Below, one piece after another: positions 21,065-33,700 of a stretch of DNA of 64,000 nt. Made by a program: the position numbers and the translations under genes. Under the pieces are notes generated by a model, which did not search any database, was not told the DNA's origin, and saw nothing but the letters and a program-made list of their open reading frames with translations. Every line of letters starts with the position of its first letter. The stretch's first letter is position 1. The DNA comes from Plutella xylostella (lineage: Eukaryota > Arthropoda > Insecta > Lepidoptera > Plutellidae), in contig NC_064011.1 of NCBI RefSeq assembly GCF_932276165.1, positions 5,349,501 to 5,413,500 on the forward strand, in the 5' to 3' direction.

Positions 21065-21085
21065 ATTATGGGCACAATCGAGAGG
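21065..21085 (+). CDS. Micro-exon (21 nt, phase 1-1)
   Basis: Acceptor AAATTGTTTACAG, donor GAGG|GTAGGT. It encodes Y-G-H-N-R-E between split codons. Same size and phase as the micro-exon at 4552. Confidence 0.4.
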
Positions 21086-21349
21086 GTAGGTACGATATAT
21101 ACGGTTAGGTTTAAGTAGGAATATAGTATCACCAGCATCAATATTATTATTATTATTATTAGCTACAACAATTATTTGAATTGTTTTACACATTTTTGAC
21201 GAATTGCGCAGAACGTTTAGTTTAGGATATAAGTATGGCTTTTGTTACCGGTAGCAAATTATGTAGAATAAAATCCTGCATATTATGTAAATAAATTTAA
21301 AATGCATCGATATAACAAACATTTACCTATAATTTTATTTTTATTCCAG

Positions 21350-21367
21350 GTATGGTTCAACATTGGG
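21350..21367 (+). CDS. Micro-exon (18 nt, phase 1-1)
   Basis: Acceptor ATTTTTATTCCAG, donor TTGGG|GTAAGA. It encodes M-V-Q-H-W between split codons. The acceptor is strong. Very short, so support comes mainly from phase agreement. Confidence 0.35.
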
Positions 21368-21399
21368 GTAAGATAATTTTGTAGTCTTACCAAATTAAC

Positions 21400-21800
21400 T
21401 GGTATGGGTAATTCTACCATACCTCGATTTTTATGTTCGCGTGAAATAACTCTTAAGACTTAAGACTTAAGATATCATAGATAGAAAAAAAAAACTATTG
21501 TACTGTCACAATAGACGGTGCGGTGTTCTATGTTATAAACAGTGATTCATAATTTGAAATATTTCATAATTTATTGAAAAAACCATATCGACACTATGTG
21601 ATTTGTCACGTAGTGTCGACTGTTCGCGAGCATGGTTGCCTGGTTTGAATGAGAATAAAAAATATTGCTTAGTGATATGATTATAACTTTAGATATAAAC
21701 CGTCTTACTTGTGACAGTAAAATAGTTTTGTTTATCTATGATATCTTAAGAGTTATTTCGCGCGAACATAAAAATCGATGTATGGTAAAATTATCCACCC
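21400..21800. mobile_element. Fold-back element, about 400 bp
   Basis: The left arm has TCGATTTTTATGTTCGCGTG, AAATAACTCTTAAGA and TATCATAGATA; the right arm is TATCTATGATATCTTAAGAG, TTATTTCGCGCGAACATAAA, AATCGA. A second inner pair (CGACACTATGTGA / TCACGTAGTGTCG) forms a hairpin in the middle. Non-coding. Confidence 0.75.
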
Positions 21801-21837
21801 AGTTGGCAAGCGCTGCGTCGCCGTACCGTACCCACTA

Positions 21838-22098
21838 ACATAACACGCACTCACGCCTTGTACTAATGTACTCCCTTGCGGGGTAGGCAGAGGTGCATTG
21901 CTGCACCCACTTTTCGCCAGAGTGTTATGTTAGTCCCAATGTAATAGGGGGCGGGCCTATTGCCATTTTACGGGCACATCCAAGACCTGAGAACAAATAT
22001 CTGTGTTTAAACAAATATCTGCCCCAGCCGGGAATCGAACCCGGGACCATCGGCTCAGTAGTCAGGGCCACTAACCACTACGCCATTCGGTCGTCCAC
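21838..22098 (-). mobile_element. tRNA-derived SINE, full copy
   Basis: Minus-strand copy almost identical to the one at 8319 (same 3' part and B box). Flanking CCCACTAACAT on both sides is the likely target-site duplication, showing it inserted into the TTAA-type element that ends at 22176. Confidence 0.8.
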
Positions 22099-22099
22099 C

Positions 22100-22176
22100 C
22101 ACTAACATATTCACATTCACACGCTGATTTGTCCGCGGTCTGTCCGCGGACTTTGGTGCGCCCGTGAATGCTGGCC
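22100..22176. mobile_element. Right half of TTAA-type element
   Basis: GATTTGTCCGCGGTCTGTCC, then GGTGCGCCCGTGAATGCTGGCC, followed by TTAA (22177-22180). Inverted relative of the left end at 20497. The SINE at 21838 separates it from its other half. Confidence 0.5.
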
Positions 22177-22207
22177 TTAAGTGTTCCACTTACAAAATGT
22201 TGACTCT

Positions 22208-22353
22208 AAAGCTCTACACACCAAAGCCGCTGACCCGGCTCAACCCGCCGGCCTCATTTTGTACAATCATGCCTGATTTTGTACTATGTTAACCCGCCGG
22301 CACTAGGCCGCCGGGCTATGCCGCCGGGTCAGCGGCTTTGGTGTGTAGAGGCC
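22208..22353. mobile_element. Small GC-rich fold-back MITE
   Basis: CTCTACACACCAAAGCCGCT followed by GACCCGGC, and its exact inverted complement GCCGGGTC plus AGCGGCTTTGGTGTGTAGAG, bound 146 bp. Internal CCGCCGG motifs are in both orientations. Confidence 0.85.
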
Positions 22354-22485
22354 TTAACACCCGTATTATTTATTAACAAGTAAAAGTGATTAAGTATTTG
22401 AGTAAAAGTAAAAACTCAAGTAACAATTTTTATTCTATTGTTTAGTAATTGCTTGAAGTTGGCCTGTCAAAATTCTCAGTCAAGT

Positions 22486-22702
22486 ATAGTGCCACAAACT
22501 TATCTGTTCCGGTGACAGCTCACGTAAATGTTTAATATTTCTTCATTCTATAAGATTTTTAGTTTTCCAGTAGTGGTAATTCGCTCTTGTGGTTTCAATA
22601 AACCCATTTAGTCTATATCAATATATAATTCATTAGTAAATAATGAGATATGGATCAATTTAGTTCGCTCTCACCGGAACAGATAAGTTTGTGACACTTT
22701 AA
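22486..22702. mobile_element. MITE with about 28-bp TIRs
   Basis: AGTGCCACAAACTTATCTGT plus TCCGGTGA on the left pair with TCACCGGAACAGATAAGTTT plus GTGACACT on the right. No ORF. Confidence 0.75.
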
Positions 22703-22807
22703 TTTGGTCCTATTGCGACTGGAACTTTTTCATTGCTCGTGAGTGTATAAGTAAATATAAGTAGGTACCTATTATTAAAATTAATTACTTAATTTATGTG
22801 TTTACAG

Positions 22808-22843
22808 ATCCTAGAACAATCGAAATAAATTATTTAAATATTG
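22808..22843 (+). CDS. Exon (36 nt, phase 1-1)
   Basis: Acceptor ATTTATGTGTTTACAG, donor ATTG|GTAAGC. It encodes PRTIEINYLNI between split codons. Open, and length divisible by three. Likely the last small exon before the Thr/Lys-rich exon at 28793. Confidence 0.45.
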
Positions 22844-22867
22844 GTAAGCTCGTAATATACCTGCACT

Positions 22868-22995
22868 TGCACCCAAAGGTTGTCTGGGTAAATATACTTT
22901 AAGCGATAAGACCTCCATTTGTTCCTATACTTAATTGAGTTCTATTGACATGTGACTTTAGGGATCTGTACTTCAAAAGAGATTAGTAGTAATAA
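22868..22995 (+). mobile_element. Retroposon 3' tail
   Basis: ACCCAAAGGTTGTCTGGGTA, 'TTAAGCGATAAGACCTCCAT' and a weak TAATAAATAAA tail; a diverged copy of the hairpin tail at 12190. Confidence 0.45.
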
Positions 22996-22999
22996 ATAA

Positions 23000-23995
23000 A
23001 CTCATAATGTATGAATAACAGGTGTTAAGTACAATATTGAGATCTATATGTTCTATCTGGTCACAGATGTACAAATCATGCACACATGCTTTTTTCATCA
23101 TTTAAATGTTAGGTACAATTTTTTTTTATTACTTAATGATTTTTTAAATGCAAGTACAGTTCTCCCATATTAATAATGCGCATGCAAATCTTCGCAAACT
23201 GTCGTATTCCCGGAAACACCCGAATCATTGAATCTTAGAGCCTTAAACAAAGCACTTGCATTTTGAACCTTGTTCGTAAGATATTGTAGTCAATATCATG
23301 TGACACATAATCGAAAACCATTTGGGCGGTCGGTGGCTGTCACCGATCAGTCAAAGGTCTCAAGGTCAAGATCAGTATTACTTTTGTGGAATTATAAAGA
23401 GCTGCAATTACACATCGTTCTTGTTATTTTTTTCAAATGTGAATTTAATTTCAACTTCAATTATTTTTGACGACGCCATATTATGAGGCACATTTAAGAA
23501 TAAAATATACGTCACATTGATAGACTTCACTTAGCCAATAAAGCCACACCCAAAAGACCAAGTTTGTAATTGTAATATTATTGTGAATGATCAGCGCTGT
23601 AAATACTTTTGAACTGAGATTTTAATGTAAACCTGTGTTTTAAATCCATATTTCTTCTTCTAACATAAACCTTGTGTTATTCAAACCTTATTTCATCCAT
23701 ATTAACACCAGCTTGAGCAAGGCATTTGAAAAGTACTGTAACATTTTCGAAGTAAATTTTAATATTACTTATGACAATATTATGAATTATCGACTCAAAT
23801 TTCGTTACTGATAAATCAATATCTCTTTTAGCACCAAACACATAAATAAATAAAAAATGCATGAAGAAAATGCACTTAACCACTCTAAATACATAATCGT
23901 TTTCGGGCGCTCGGAAATACGACCGTTGCCGAACAATGGCGAAGATTTCTATGCGCATTATCAATTTTGGGGAACTGTACAATAATGTCTCAATT
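23000..23995. other. Non-coding stretch, no gene supported
   Basis: AT-rich. An open minus-strand reading (23677-23982) is not similar to anything I recognise and has no splice or start support. No clear repeat core. Confidence 0.3.
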
Positions 23996-23997
23996 AA

Positions 23998-24495
23998 TAA
24001 ATGTCAATATTGAATAAATTTATTAATATATTTTCCCGCATCAGCGCTGTTTTTGACGACGGAAAACTTACGTAATTCATATATTGTGACCTAATTGATC
24101 TGTGACGAGTCTGCGAGACTTTGACAAACAGATTTGGGTTGGTTTTTACAAACACCGCAACTTCATATACTCGTAAAGGGTTCACATGTTCGTATGTATA
24201 GAGATGGGAAAGTAAGTATTTTGAGAGACTTAAAGTGTGGCTCATCTGGTTTTAATCTGCAAATAGATCGTACACACCTTTTTTGGGCCTTAAATACAGT
24301 TTCTCTCTCGGTACAATTTCCCCAGAAAATTACGCCATAGCGTAACGTTGACACTACCTAACTGAAGAATTGTCAAAAATTGTAAGCCGGAACTGTGCTT
24401 ACAATTTTTCATAATTTGTATAAAAGATACGCTGATTTACTTAGCTTCTTACAAACATTTTCCGCTTGAAATTTCCATGTCAGCTTATTATCATG
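23998..24495 (-). mobile_element. LINE RT C-terminal fragment
   Basis: Minus-strand reading: HDNKLTWKFQAENVCKKLSK (about 24490-24430), then 'LRYGVIFWGNCTERETVFKAQ', 'KRCVRSICRL' and 'YEVAVFVKTNPNLF' with a frameshift in between. Closely related to the LINE at 43375-49490 ('IFWGNCTERETIFKGQKRC'). Confidence 0.75.
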
Positions 24496-24496
24496 C

Positions 24497-27400
24497 CTAT
24501 TACAAAAGAACACAGTGCTAAAGAATGAAATGTGCGAACAGGATATCCTGTACCAATACCTGCAAGGCAAGTGTGATGAGCTCAATGGTCTACTGAGGTC
24601 ATATCATCAGTGCCAGAACATCCATGAAGCTGCTTTGTCTCAAATCCACAGCCTAGAACAACAGCTGGCTGAAGCCAACGGAGAGCTCCAAAGACGGAAT
24701 GAGGAGAAAGTGCGGGATGAAAATGATAAAACCATCGCTTTGTATGAGGAACTGGTCGACTCACAATGTAAAGCAGTACCTACCATAGAACTCACTACAC
24801 CTTGCAAAGAGCCCTGCGAACACAAAGTGACAACTAAGATTATTGGTGCGAATAAACGGAAAAAAATACTGTAAAATCAACAGATTTATAAAGAGAAGCC
24901 AACATACAGTGAGAAAGATCCAAAAAAGCTCACATCACCATATGAAGTCCATAAATGAAGAAAATGTTAGACTTGGACTACTGGTCCATAAGTACGAAAA
25001 TGAAGTCCATAGGCAGGAGCTTTCAGAATGCAACACTTATTATGAGATGAACATGGCAATGTTGCAGCGCAGACTAGTCAACTTAGAGTCTGCCCTTAAC
25101 AGTACCCGGGTGCCATATTCTGGGGATATAACCACCAGTCCCCAGATGTCAGCATCACCTGAGCAGCCAGCAGACAGTGTCCTACCAACTGACGCTCAGC
25201 TGCCACCAGCCTGCAATCTTCATGAGAACCAGCCTACTACAGTCTGCAACGACGAGACAGACGTCCAAACGACCAGCCCGTCACCGTGCGACCAGCCCGA
25301 GATTGCCCTATCTTCAACACCGTGTACCGGCCTGCTTCGAGAAGCTCCTTATGAGACAATTGTTTTCTCTGATAAGCTAGGTAGCAAGATGGGACATATG
25401 CTGAATGACTATCTCAGGCATAATGTAGTTAACATAAATATGTATGCCAGGCGCCACATTTAAGCAAATTGTGGATAGGTTAGTATCAGGGCAATACAGC
25501 TTGAACACTACAATAGTAGTACTAGTAGGAAATAGCAAAGATGTAAAGAAGGAGGACCTAATTCAGTGTTATGACGCACTTTCTGACATGAATGTTACGA
25601 AAACCATAATTTGTGCGTTCCCCTACTCCGCTTCACGGACCACAAAGCAGAACAGCTATATTCATGATTTAAATATGTTATTATTTAACATGACCTTTGG
25701 TGACCGAGAGAAAACGATGTATTTGGATACAAATAAATTTATTAATAATTTTATTTTGACCAGGACATTATTTGTACCTAATTTTTATAAGCGACAGCTA
25801 GCTAAGTTGTTAGCTTACAATATTTTTATCACCCTGTTATAAGAAGTAGGACCAACTGATACGATAGTTAGTAGTAATACTAATGTAAATTTAAACTGCC
25901 AGGTACGACAAGAGATGAGCAACTGAGAGTTGTACACCAGAACATTCAGGGGCTTTCTCGCAAACTTCTAATGTTAGAATTATTTTTAATAATAATTGAC
26001 ATAATTTGTATTACTGAACATCACCTAAAAAATTATGAAATGAATTTTAATGTAAAAAATTACAATGTTATTAGCTCATTTAATAGGAAATCGTTAGACA
26101 AAGGAGGATCATTAATATTTGTAAAGAACAATTTAAAATGTAAGGAAAGGAAAGATATTGTAAAATTATCAGTCGAAAGAATAGCTGCACTAGCCTGTGT
26201 TGAGGTGGACAAGTATATAATTGTAAGCGTGTACAGGCCCCCATCTACTGACTATAAAGTATTTGAGAAAGTGATGGAGGATGATAGTCTTACCATCTTA
26301 TCTAGGAGCTCAAAACAAGTGGTCGTGGTGGGAGATTTTAATATTGATTTATTAGTTGAGACTTCTATGGAATGTTCTATAGTTAACTTGTTGTAAGTCA
26401 TTTAATTTAAGTAATGTTTTCGTGGAACCAACCAGAATTACTCCCACCTCAGCGTCTTGTATTGATAATATTTACTGTAATTGTAATTTTACTAATAATT
26501 CTGTAATCAATTGTTTACCATCCGACCACAGTGGGCAAATTATTACTTTTCCTTGTACTTCTGAACGCAAGGTAGCCACTTTTGAGTTCAGACCAGTAAC
26601 ATGAAACAGAATTGATAAGTTTAAATCTCGATTTAACAGTAAACTTGACAACTGTAGAAGCTCTGAAAAAAATCCCAATGATGCCTTTAAGGAAATATTT
26701 CAAGGTTTGTCTCAAGAATTTGAAAACGTGTTCACTAAGAAAAAAGTAGATGTTAATTGTAAACTAAGTTTTAATGACTGGGCAACATCGGGAATTTATA
26801 AGAGCAGACGTAAATTATATGATCTCTATGAACAACGTACATTTACTCATGACGATAACTTTAGAGATTATGTAAAGAAATATACAAAGATATTCAATGC
26901 CGTTTGCCACCAAGCTAAATCAGATTATATAAATAGAAATATTAAAACCTCTAATAACAAGATTAAAACCGTATGGAATATAATTAATACTGAAACCGGG
27001 AAGAATAAACCACGTGATTTTGAACTTAAAATTAATGATAAAATTGTTTCATCTAGTGAAGAAGTGGCTTCCGTCTTTGAAGATTTTTTCCGTAGTATAC
27101 CGAAAGCTACAACTGAGAACTTGAATTCATCTTGTATTGAAGCTGAACGTTTACTAAGAGGGAATGCACCGCCGTGCGAACTCAACTTTAAATTTCATGG
27201 TATAAATACACATACCATAATTACCACATATAAAGAAATAAATTTAAAAATGACAGAAGATTTATGGGGCATGTCCTTTAAAGTTATTAGTCATGTTATT
27301 GATATCCTAGCACCCCACTTGGCTAATCTTTTTAACAGATGCATAGATGTCGGTGTATTCCCCGACTTGATGAAACTTAGTAAACTAATACCGCTTTTTA

Positions 27401-27802
27401 TATCTGGTGAGAAACATGATCCCAATAATTTTAGGCCTGTATCAGTTTTGCCAGTACTGAGTAAAATATTTGAAAAAAAATATGCTGCATCAAATGCTTT
27501 CGCACTTTAGTATTCACGGCCTTCTCCATAACCAACAGTTCGGTTTCACCAAAGGTCGATCTACAACTGACGCTGGTGTCGCGTTGGTCAAACACATATT
27601 TAGTGCTTGGGAGGAGCGTCTTGATGCTGTGGGTGTATTTTGCGATCTATCGAAAGCGTTTGATTGTGTGGATCATGCCACTCTACTTATGAAACTTAAA
27701 TATTATGGGCTAACTGGCAAAGCTCTTACATTGTTGGAATCATACTTGACAAACAGAACTCAACTAGTCGACATAAATGGAGTGCGTAGAACAGTTTGGT
27801 AG
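24497..27802 (+). mobile_element. Decayed CR1-like LINE
   Basis: ORF1 relic 24515-25842 in three frames: coiled coil ('IHSLEQQLAEANGELQRRNEE'), a Ser/Pro/Thr-rich linker, then 'TTIVVLVGNSKDVKKEDLIQ', which resembles the esterase-like block of related ORF1s. ORF2 relic: endonuclease (25913-26600; 'RVVHQNIQGLSRKL', 'IICITEHHL', 'VYRPPSTDY', 'VVVVGDFNIDLLV', 'LPSDHSGQII') and RT (26707-27802; 'FRPVSVLPVLSKIFEKK', 'QQFGFTKGRSTTDAG', 'VFCDLSKAFDCVDHAT'). It stops abruptly at 27802, before the YADD box. Same family as the LINE nested in the BEL element at 58822. Confidence 0.8.
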
Positions 27803-28112
27803 ATTTTTTTTCTATTTGATCCACAAAAAAATCGTTAAAAGCATCAGCAATTTTAGTGGGATCGGTAAGAGTACCATTTTCTGTGGTAATTTTTGTTATT
27901 GTCTCATTTGGAAATCTAGATTTTGCCCCGTTTATAATGTTCCAACTCGCTTTTGTTTTACTGTCTGCCGTATTAATATAATTATTATTTTTTGGTTTCT
28001 GCGTCAAAGATTATAATTATTTTTAAGTAGTCGCTGTGAGTAGGTTTTCAGTAGCGTTTTATTAAGAGGCGTCGAATTTCTTCTATAATTCCAAAGTAGA
28101 TCTCTTCTCTTG
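27803..28112 (-). mobile_element. LINE RT N-terminal fragment
   Basis: Minus-strand reading 'SKTKASWNIINGAKSRFPN', 'ETITKITTENGTLTDPTKIA', 'DAFNDFFVDQIEKKS'. Matches the region before the RT of the LINE at 43375 ('IADAFNDFFIDQTS'). Its other half is probably the fragment at 23998, on the far side of the + strand LINE. Confidence 0.7.
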
Positions 28113-28114
28113 AG

Positions 28115-28345
28115 TATATTATGTATGTATGTATTTAAGTATTTATTATTAAAACTGAATGTTTACTACATCATTTGTACACCTTCCTCATTTATTCTTT
28201 TAGTCTCTCCTCCACCCAAAGGTTGCCTGGAAGAGATCGCTTTTAGCGATAAGGCCGCCTATTGCGTTGTATTCACTGTATTATAAATTGTTATTTGTGT
28301 TCTGTTTAGTCAATAAAGTAGTATTCTATTCTATTCTATTCTATC
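28115..28345 (+). mobile_element. Retroposon 3' tail with TATTC repeats
   Basis: ACCCAAAGGTTGCCTGGAAG, hairpin GATCGCTTTTAGCGATAAGG, CAATAAAG and five ATTCT repeats. The same 3' end as the LINE at 10205, so probably a 5'-truncated copy of that family. Confidence 0.6.
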
Positions 28346-28349
28346 TCTT

Positions 28350-28790
28350 TGTTGATCTATAATATATTATAAAATATTAGTATGTATTGTGGTATTTTTT
28401 TCTGTAGTGGTGTCAGGAGTATATTAATTTATAATTTTTTTTTTCAAACAATGATCTATAGTCTTAGTTTTTTATAATCAGCTATAAATTTGAATGAACC
28501 CCTATTCTCCAATTATTGACATGGGTTTTTCAATTTATGACACCTCCTGTAAAAATTATTGGCACGCTTGATATTAGGTACGAGTAATAAAATCAGTTTT
28601 AAGAAGGAATAAGCCTTTGGGAGGGCCTTATAGGGCCGGTTTTCTATTCGGTATAATATATCACGGTGATAAATTAATAAATATTGAAACACCATAAGTG
28701 TTATCAGCCATTTATCTGACATGCCATAATTATTAACTACTTGAAAAAATGTACTACTGCGATGAATAGAACCATTTTTTTTTCTAAATT
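28350..28790. other. Intron sequence duplicated upstream of 30701
   Basis: No gene. The last 115 bp (from about 28675; CATAAGTGTTATCAGCC, ATGCCATAATTATTAACTAC, TGTACTACTGCGATGAATA) recur almost exactly at 30599-30700, showing that the following exon was duplicated with its intron. Confidence 0.6.
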
Positions 28791-28792
28791 AG

Positions 28793-29233
28793 GTGGTCAT
28801 CGTCGACGTTTCAGATTGCTTAAGCGGCTGCCAAAACCAAAACCCAAAATACCTACCATACCAAAAAAACCCATACCACCAATAACTATAAAACCACCAC
28901 TATCAGTACTTCCAATAATAACAAGAAAACCAATAATAACCAGAAGAACAATACTCACAAAAAAAACAAGGCCTACTAGAGGAACTACAAAACAAACTAC
29001 CAAAGGGTCTACGAAAGCGCATACTAAAGCAAGTACTAAACAGCCAACTAAAGAAACAACTAAACGGCCTACGAAAGAAACTACTAAACGGCTTACAAAA
29101 AAAACTACTAAAAGACCTACTAGAGGAACTACAAAACAAACTACCAAAAGGTTTACGAAAGAGCATACGACAGCGCAAACTGAAAGGTCTACCGAACCAC
29201 TTCTGACAATTGAACGTCCTCCTCCTCCGTCAG
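28793..29233 (+). CDS. Thr/Lys/Pro-rich exon, short copy (441 nt, phase 1-1)
   Basis: Acceptor TTTTTTTTCTAAATTAG, donor CCGTCAG|GTAAAT. 147 codons from phase 1 to phase 1. It begins GHRRRFRLLKRLPKPKPKIP, continues with PIPPITIKPP-type proline repeats, then many TTKx/PTKx repeats (KETTKRPTKETTK and similar) and ends LTIERPPPP. Strongly basic, with dense Thr as in O-glycosylated mucins. If the donor is skipped the frame reads KYSSNHHHPSAV and stops, so an alternative C-terminus is possible. It is the short paralogue of the exon at 30701. Likely an extracellular, mucin-like spacer; the exact role is unknown. Confidence 0.7.
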
Positions 29234-29300
29234 GTAAATATTCCTCTAACCATCATCATCCATCTGCTGTATAAGTAAGTATATTATTTATCCATACTAT

Positions 29301-29996
29301 ACAGGGTTATTTACAATTAGACCGGATCCTTTCAGGAAGTGATAGTAGGGGTGGTTTGGTTTACGTACTATTTTGACTATGATGTATCGTGGTCCAAAGT
29401 TGACCCGTTTCGAGATATTCAACTTTTAAGTTTTTTTCAAAAAAGTCTTTTTGACTTTGATTTTTTTCAATTATTTCTTTATGTGTGGCACTTTTGGCAC
29501 ATTTTGCATTATTTTGCTAACGTTAAGTTGTTTAATGAAAAAACTTTTAAAACTGCACAGAAGCCCTACAATATTGGTGCAGAGTATTTATCTGTTTTTT
29601 TTTTGTTTAATTTTTAAAAAGCTATTTTATATATCAGTCATTATTTTAAAAAATCATCCAACAATATTTTGTGAAGATGAATAATAAAACATGTACGTCT
29701 TTCTAGCTATCCAAAAAGGTACAATAATCCGTTAAAATCTAAGGCATTCATAGAAAAGTAATGGTAATTCAGGGTTAGAATTATAAAAGCCGTAAATCAA
29801 ACTAAAATCGTATTTATTTAGATAAAGATAAAGATAAAAGATAAAAAGTATTTATTCGGTGTCTAGCACTTCATTTTTAAGTGAAAATCGTGTTTATTTA
29901 TTTAGTGGTGCACGAAAATTTCTGTACCAATCGTTCGGAAGACCACCCCTACTAACACCTCCTCAAAGGATCCGGTCTACTTACCAATAACCCTGT
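29301..29996. mobile_element. MITE with ACAGGGTTATT TIRs
   Basis: The left end ACAGGGTTATTTACAATTAG (then ACCGGATCC) is the inverted complement of the right end GGATCCGGTCTACTTACCAA TAACCCTGT, with flanking TA on both sides. No transposase. A second, incomplete copy lies at 34949, in the matching place after the duplicated exon. Confidence 0.75.
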
Positions 29997-30032
29997 ATCT
30001 ATATAATTATGTATATACATATTATAGTATAA

Positions 30033-30562
30033 ACAATGTGTTGTTCTTCGAACCCGACAAACTTTAAGGGTGTATTCTACAAGTGATTTCATTGATAAAT
30101 TGTACCTACTTATGTTAATTCTTGTGCTCGTTGTTATTTGTATTGTTTTTTGTTTATTGAATTTTATGACATGTACTGAATATGGATCATCAAGTTATCT
30201 GAAATAAATGAATTTAATTAATTGAGAAAACACCCCCAAATGAGGGGTCAAATCTCAACATTCTAGAACTGGCGGCCATTTTAAAGTATTAGATACTTAG
30301 TTTTCATAAAAAAAACATATCTCGAGATTTAAACGCCTTACGGACATGAAATAAAATGCTTTTATCCACAAAAAGACATCTCTATCAAAAAAAAAATCCA
30401 CAACTGTTTAAAAGTTACATAAAAAAAATTCAAAGCAACTTTAAAATGGCCGCCATTTCTGGAATATTGAGATTTGACCCCACATATGGGGTTATTTTCT
30501 CAATGAAATTACTCGTAGAATCCACCCCCAAAGTTTGTCGGGTCCGAAAAACAACACACTGT
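30033..30562. mobile_element. Long fold-back MITE
   Basis: The left arm ACAATGTGTTGTTCTTCGAA, CCCGACAAACTTTAAGGGTG pairs with the right arm CACCCCCAAAGTTTGTCGGG, ACAACACACTGT. An inner pair (GGGGTCAAATCTCAACATTC with its complement near 30460-30482, and GGCGGCCATTTTAAAG with CTTTAAAATGGCCGCC) extends the fold. No ORF. Confidence 0.75.
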
Positions 30563-30700
30563 ATAAATGTGATAAATCAATAAATAAACATTTAAACACC
30601 ATAAGTGTTATCAGCCAGTTATCTGGCATGCCATAATTATTAACTACTTGAAAAAATGTACTACTGCGATGAATAAAAAAATTTTTTTTTTCTAAATAAG

Positions 30701-33700
30701 GTGGTCATCGGCGACGTTTCAGATGGCCTAAACGGCTGCCAAAACCAAAACCCAAAATACCTACCATACCAAAAAAACCCATACCACCAATAACTATAAA
30801 ACCACCACTATCAGTACTTCCAATAAAAACTAGACCACCACTATCAGTTCTACCAATAAAAACTAAACCACCTCTATCAGTTCTACCAATAAAAACTAGA
30901 CCACCACTATCAGTTTTACCAATAAAAACTACTCCACCACTATCAATAATACCAATAAAAACTAACCCACCACTAACATTTAAAACTAGACCACCAAAAA
31001 TAACCACAATAACAATACCCACAAAAAAAACAAGGCCTACTAGTGGAACTACAAAACAAACTACCAAAGGAACTACGAAAGCGCATACTAAAGAGAGTAC
31101 TAAACAGCCAACTAAAGGAACAACTAAAAGGCCAACGAAAGTAACTACAAAAGAAACTACTACTAAACGGCATATAGAAGAAACTACTAAAAGGCCTACT
31201 AAAGAACCTACAAAACAAACTACCAAAGGGTCTACGAAAGCGCATACTAAAGAAACAACTAAAAACCCTACGAAAAAAACTACTACTAAACTATCACCAC
31301 TACCATATAAAACTAGACCACCAAAAATAACCAGAAGAACAATACCCACAAAAAAAACAAGGCCTACTAGAGGAACTACAAAACAAAATACCAAAGGAAC
31401 TACGAAATCGCATACTAAAGGGAGTACTAAACAACCAATTAAAGAAACTACTAAAAGGCCTACTAAAGAACCTACAAAACAAACTACCAAAGGAACTACG
31501 AAAGCGCATACTAAGGGGAGTACTAAACAACCAATTAAAGAAACTACTAAAAGGCCTACTAAAGAACCTACAAAGCAAACTACCAAAGGAACTACGAAAG
31601 CGCATACTAAGGGGAGTACTAAACAACCAATTAAAGAAACTACTAAAAGGCCTACTAAAGAACCTACAAAACAAACTACCAAAGGAACTACGAAAGCGCA
31701 TACTAAAAGGAGTACTAAACAGCCAACTAAAGGAACAACTAAAAGGCCTACGAAAGAAACTACTAAAGGAACTACTACTAAACGGTTTACAAAAGAAACT
31801 ACTAAAAGGCCTACTAAAGGACCTACAAAACAAACTACCAAAGGAACTACGAAAGCGCATACTAAGGGGAGTACTAAACAGCCAATTAAAGAAACTACTA
31901 AAAGGCCTACGAAAGAAACTACTAAAGGAACTACTACTAAACGGTTTACAAAAGAAACTACTAAAAGGCCTACTAAAGGACCTACAAAACAAACTACCAA
32001 AGGAACTACGAAAGCGCATACTAAGGGGAGTACTAAACAGCCAATTAAAGAAACTACTAAAAGGCCTACTAAAGAACCTACAAAACAAACTACCAAAGGA
32101 ACTACGAAAGCGCATACTAAAGGGAGTACTAAACAGCCAACTAAAGGAACAACTAAAAGGCCTACGAAAGAAACTACTAAAGGAACTACTACTAAACGGT
32201 TTACAAAAGAAACTACTAAAAGGCCTACTAAAGGACCTACAAAACAAACTACCAAAGGAACTACGAAAGCGCATACTAAAGAAACAACTAAAAGGCCTAC
32301 GAAAGTAACTACTCAAGAAACTACTACTAAACGGTTTACAAAAGAAACTACTAAAAGACCTACTAAAGAACCTACAAAACAAACTACCAAAGGAACTACG
32401 AAAGCGCATACTAAAGGGAGTACTAAACAGCCAACTAAAGCAACAACTAAAAGGCCTACGAAAGAAACTACTAAAGGAACTACTACTAAACGGTTTACAA
32501 AAAAAACTACTAAAAGGCCTACTAAAGGACCTACAAAACAAACTACCAAAGGAACTACGAAAGCGCATACTAAAGGGAGTACTAAACAGCCAACTAAAGC
32601 AACAACTAAAAGGCCTACGAAAGAAACTACTAAAGGAACTACTACTAAACGGTTTACAAAAGAAACTACTAAAAGGCCTACTAAAGGACCTACAAAACAA
32701 ACTACCAAAGGAACTACGAAAGCGCATACTAAGGGGAGTACTAAACAACCAATTAAAGAAACTACTAAAAGGCCTACTAAAGAACCTACAAAGCAAACTA
32801 CCAAAGGAACTACGAAAGCGCATACTAAAGGGAGTACTAAACAGCCAACTAAAGGAACAACTAAAAGGCCTACGAAAGAAACTACTAAAGGAACTACTAC
32901 TAAACGGTTTACAAAAGAAACTACTAAAAGACCTACTAAAGAACCTACAAAACAAACTACCAAAGGAACTACGAAAGCGCATACTAAAGGGAGTACTAAA
33001 CAGCCAACTAAAGGAACAACTAAAAGGCCTACGAAAGAAACTACTAAAGGAACTACTACTAAACGGTTTACAAAAGAAACTACTAAAAGGCCTACTAAAG
33101 GACCTACAAAACAAACTACCAAAGGAACTACGAAAGCGCATACTAAAGAAACAACTAAAAGGCCTACGAAAGTAACTACTCAAGAAACTACTACTAAACG
33201 GTTTACAAAAGAAACTACTAAAAGACCTACTAAAGAACCTACAAAACAAACTACCAAAGGAACTACGAAAGCGCATACTAAAGGGAGTACTAAACAGCCA
33301 ACTAAAGGAACAACTAAAAGGCCTACGAAAGAAACTACTAAAGGAACTACTACTAAACGGTTTACAAAAGAAACTACTAAAAGGCCTACTAAAGAACCTA
33401 CAAAACAAACTATCAAAGGAACTACGAAAGCGCATACTAAAGGGAGTACTAAACAGCCAACAAAAGGACCTACAAAACAAACTACCAAAGGGTCTACGAA
33501 AGCGCATACTAAAGAAACAACTAAAAGGCCAACAAAAGAAACTACTACTAAACTATCACCACTACCATATAAAACTAGACCAACAAAAATGACCAGAAGA
33601 TCAATACCCACAAAAAAAACAAGGCCTACTAGTGGAACTACAAAACAAACTACCAAAGAGTCTACGAAAGCGCATACTAAGGGAAGTACTAAGCAGCCAA

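Noticed and set aside
23677..23982. 101-codon minus-strand reading
   Set aside because: No recognisable domain, no repeat partner, no splice or promoter support; left as unassigned.
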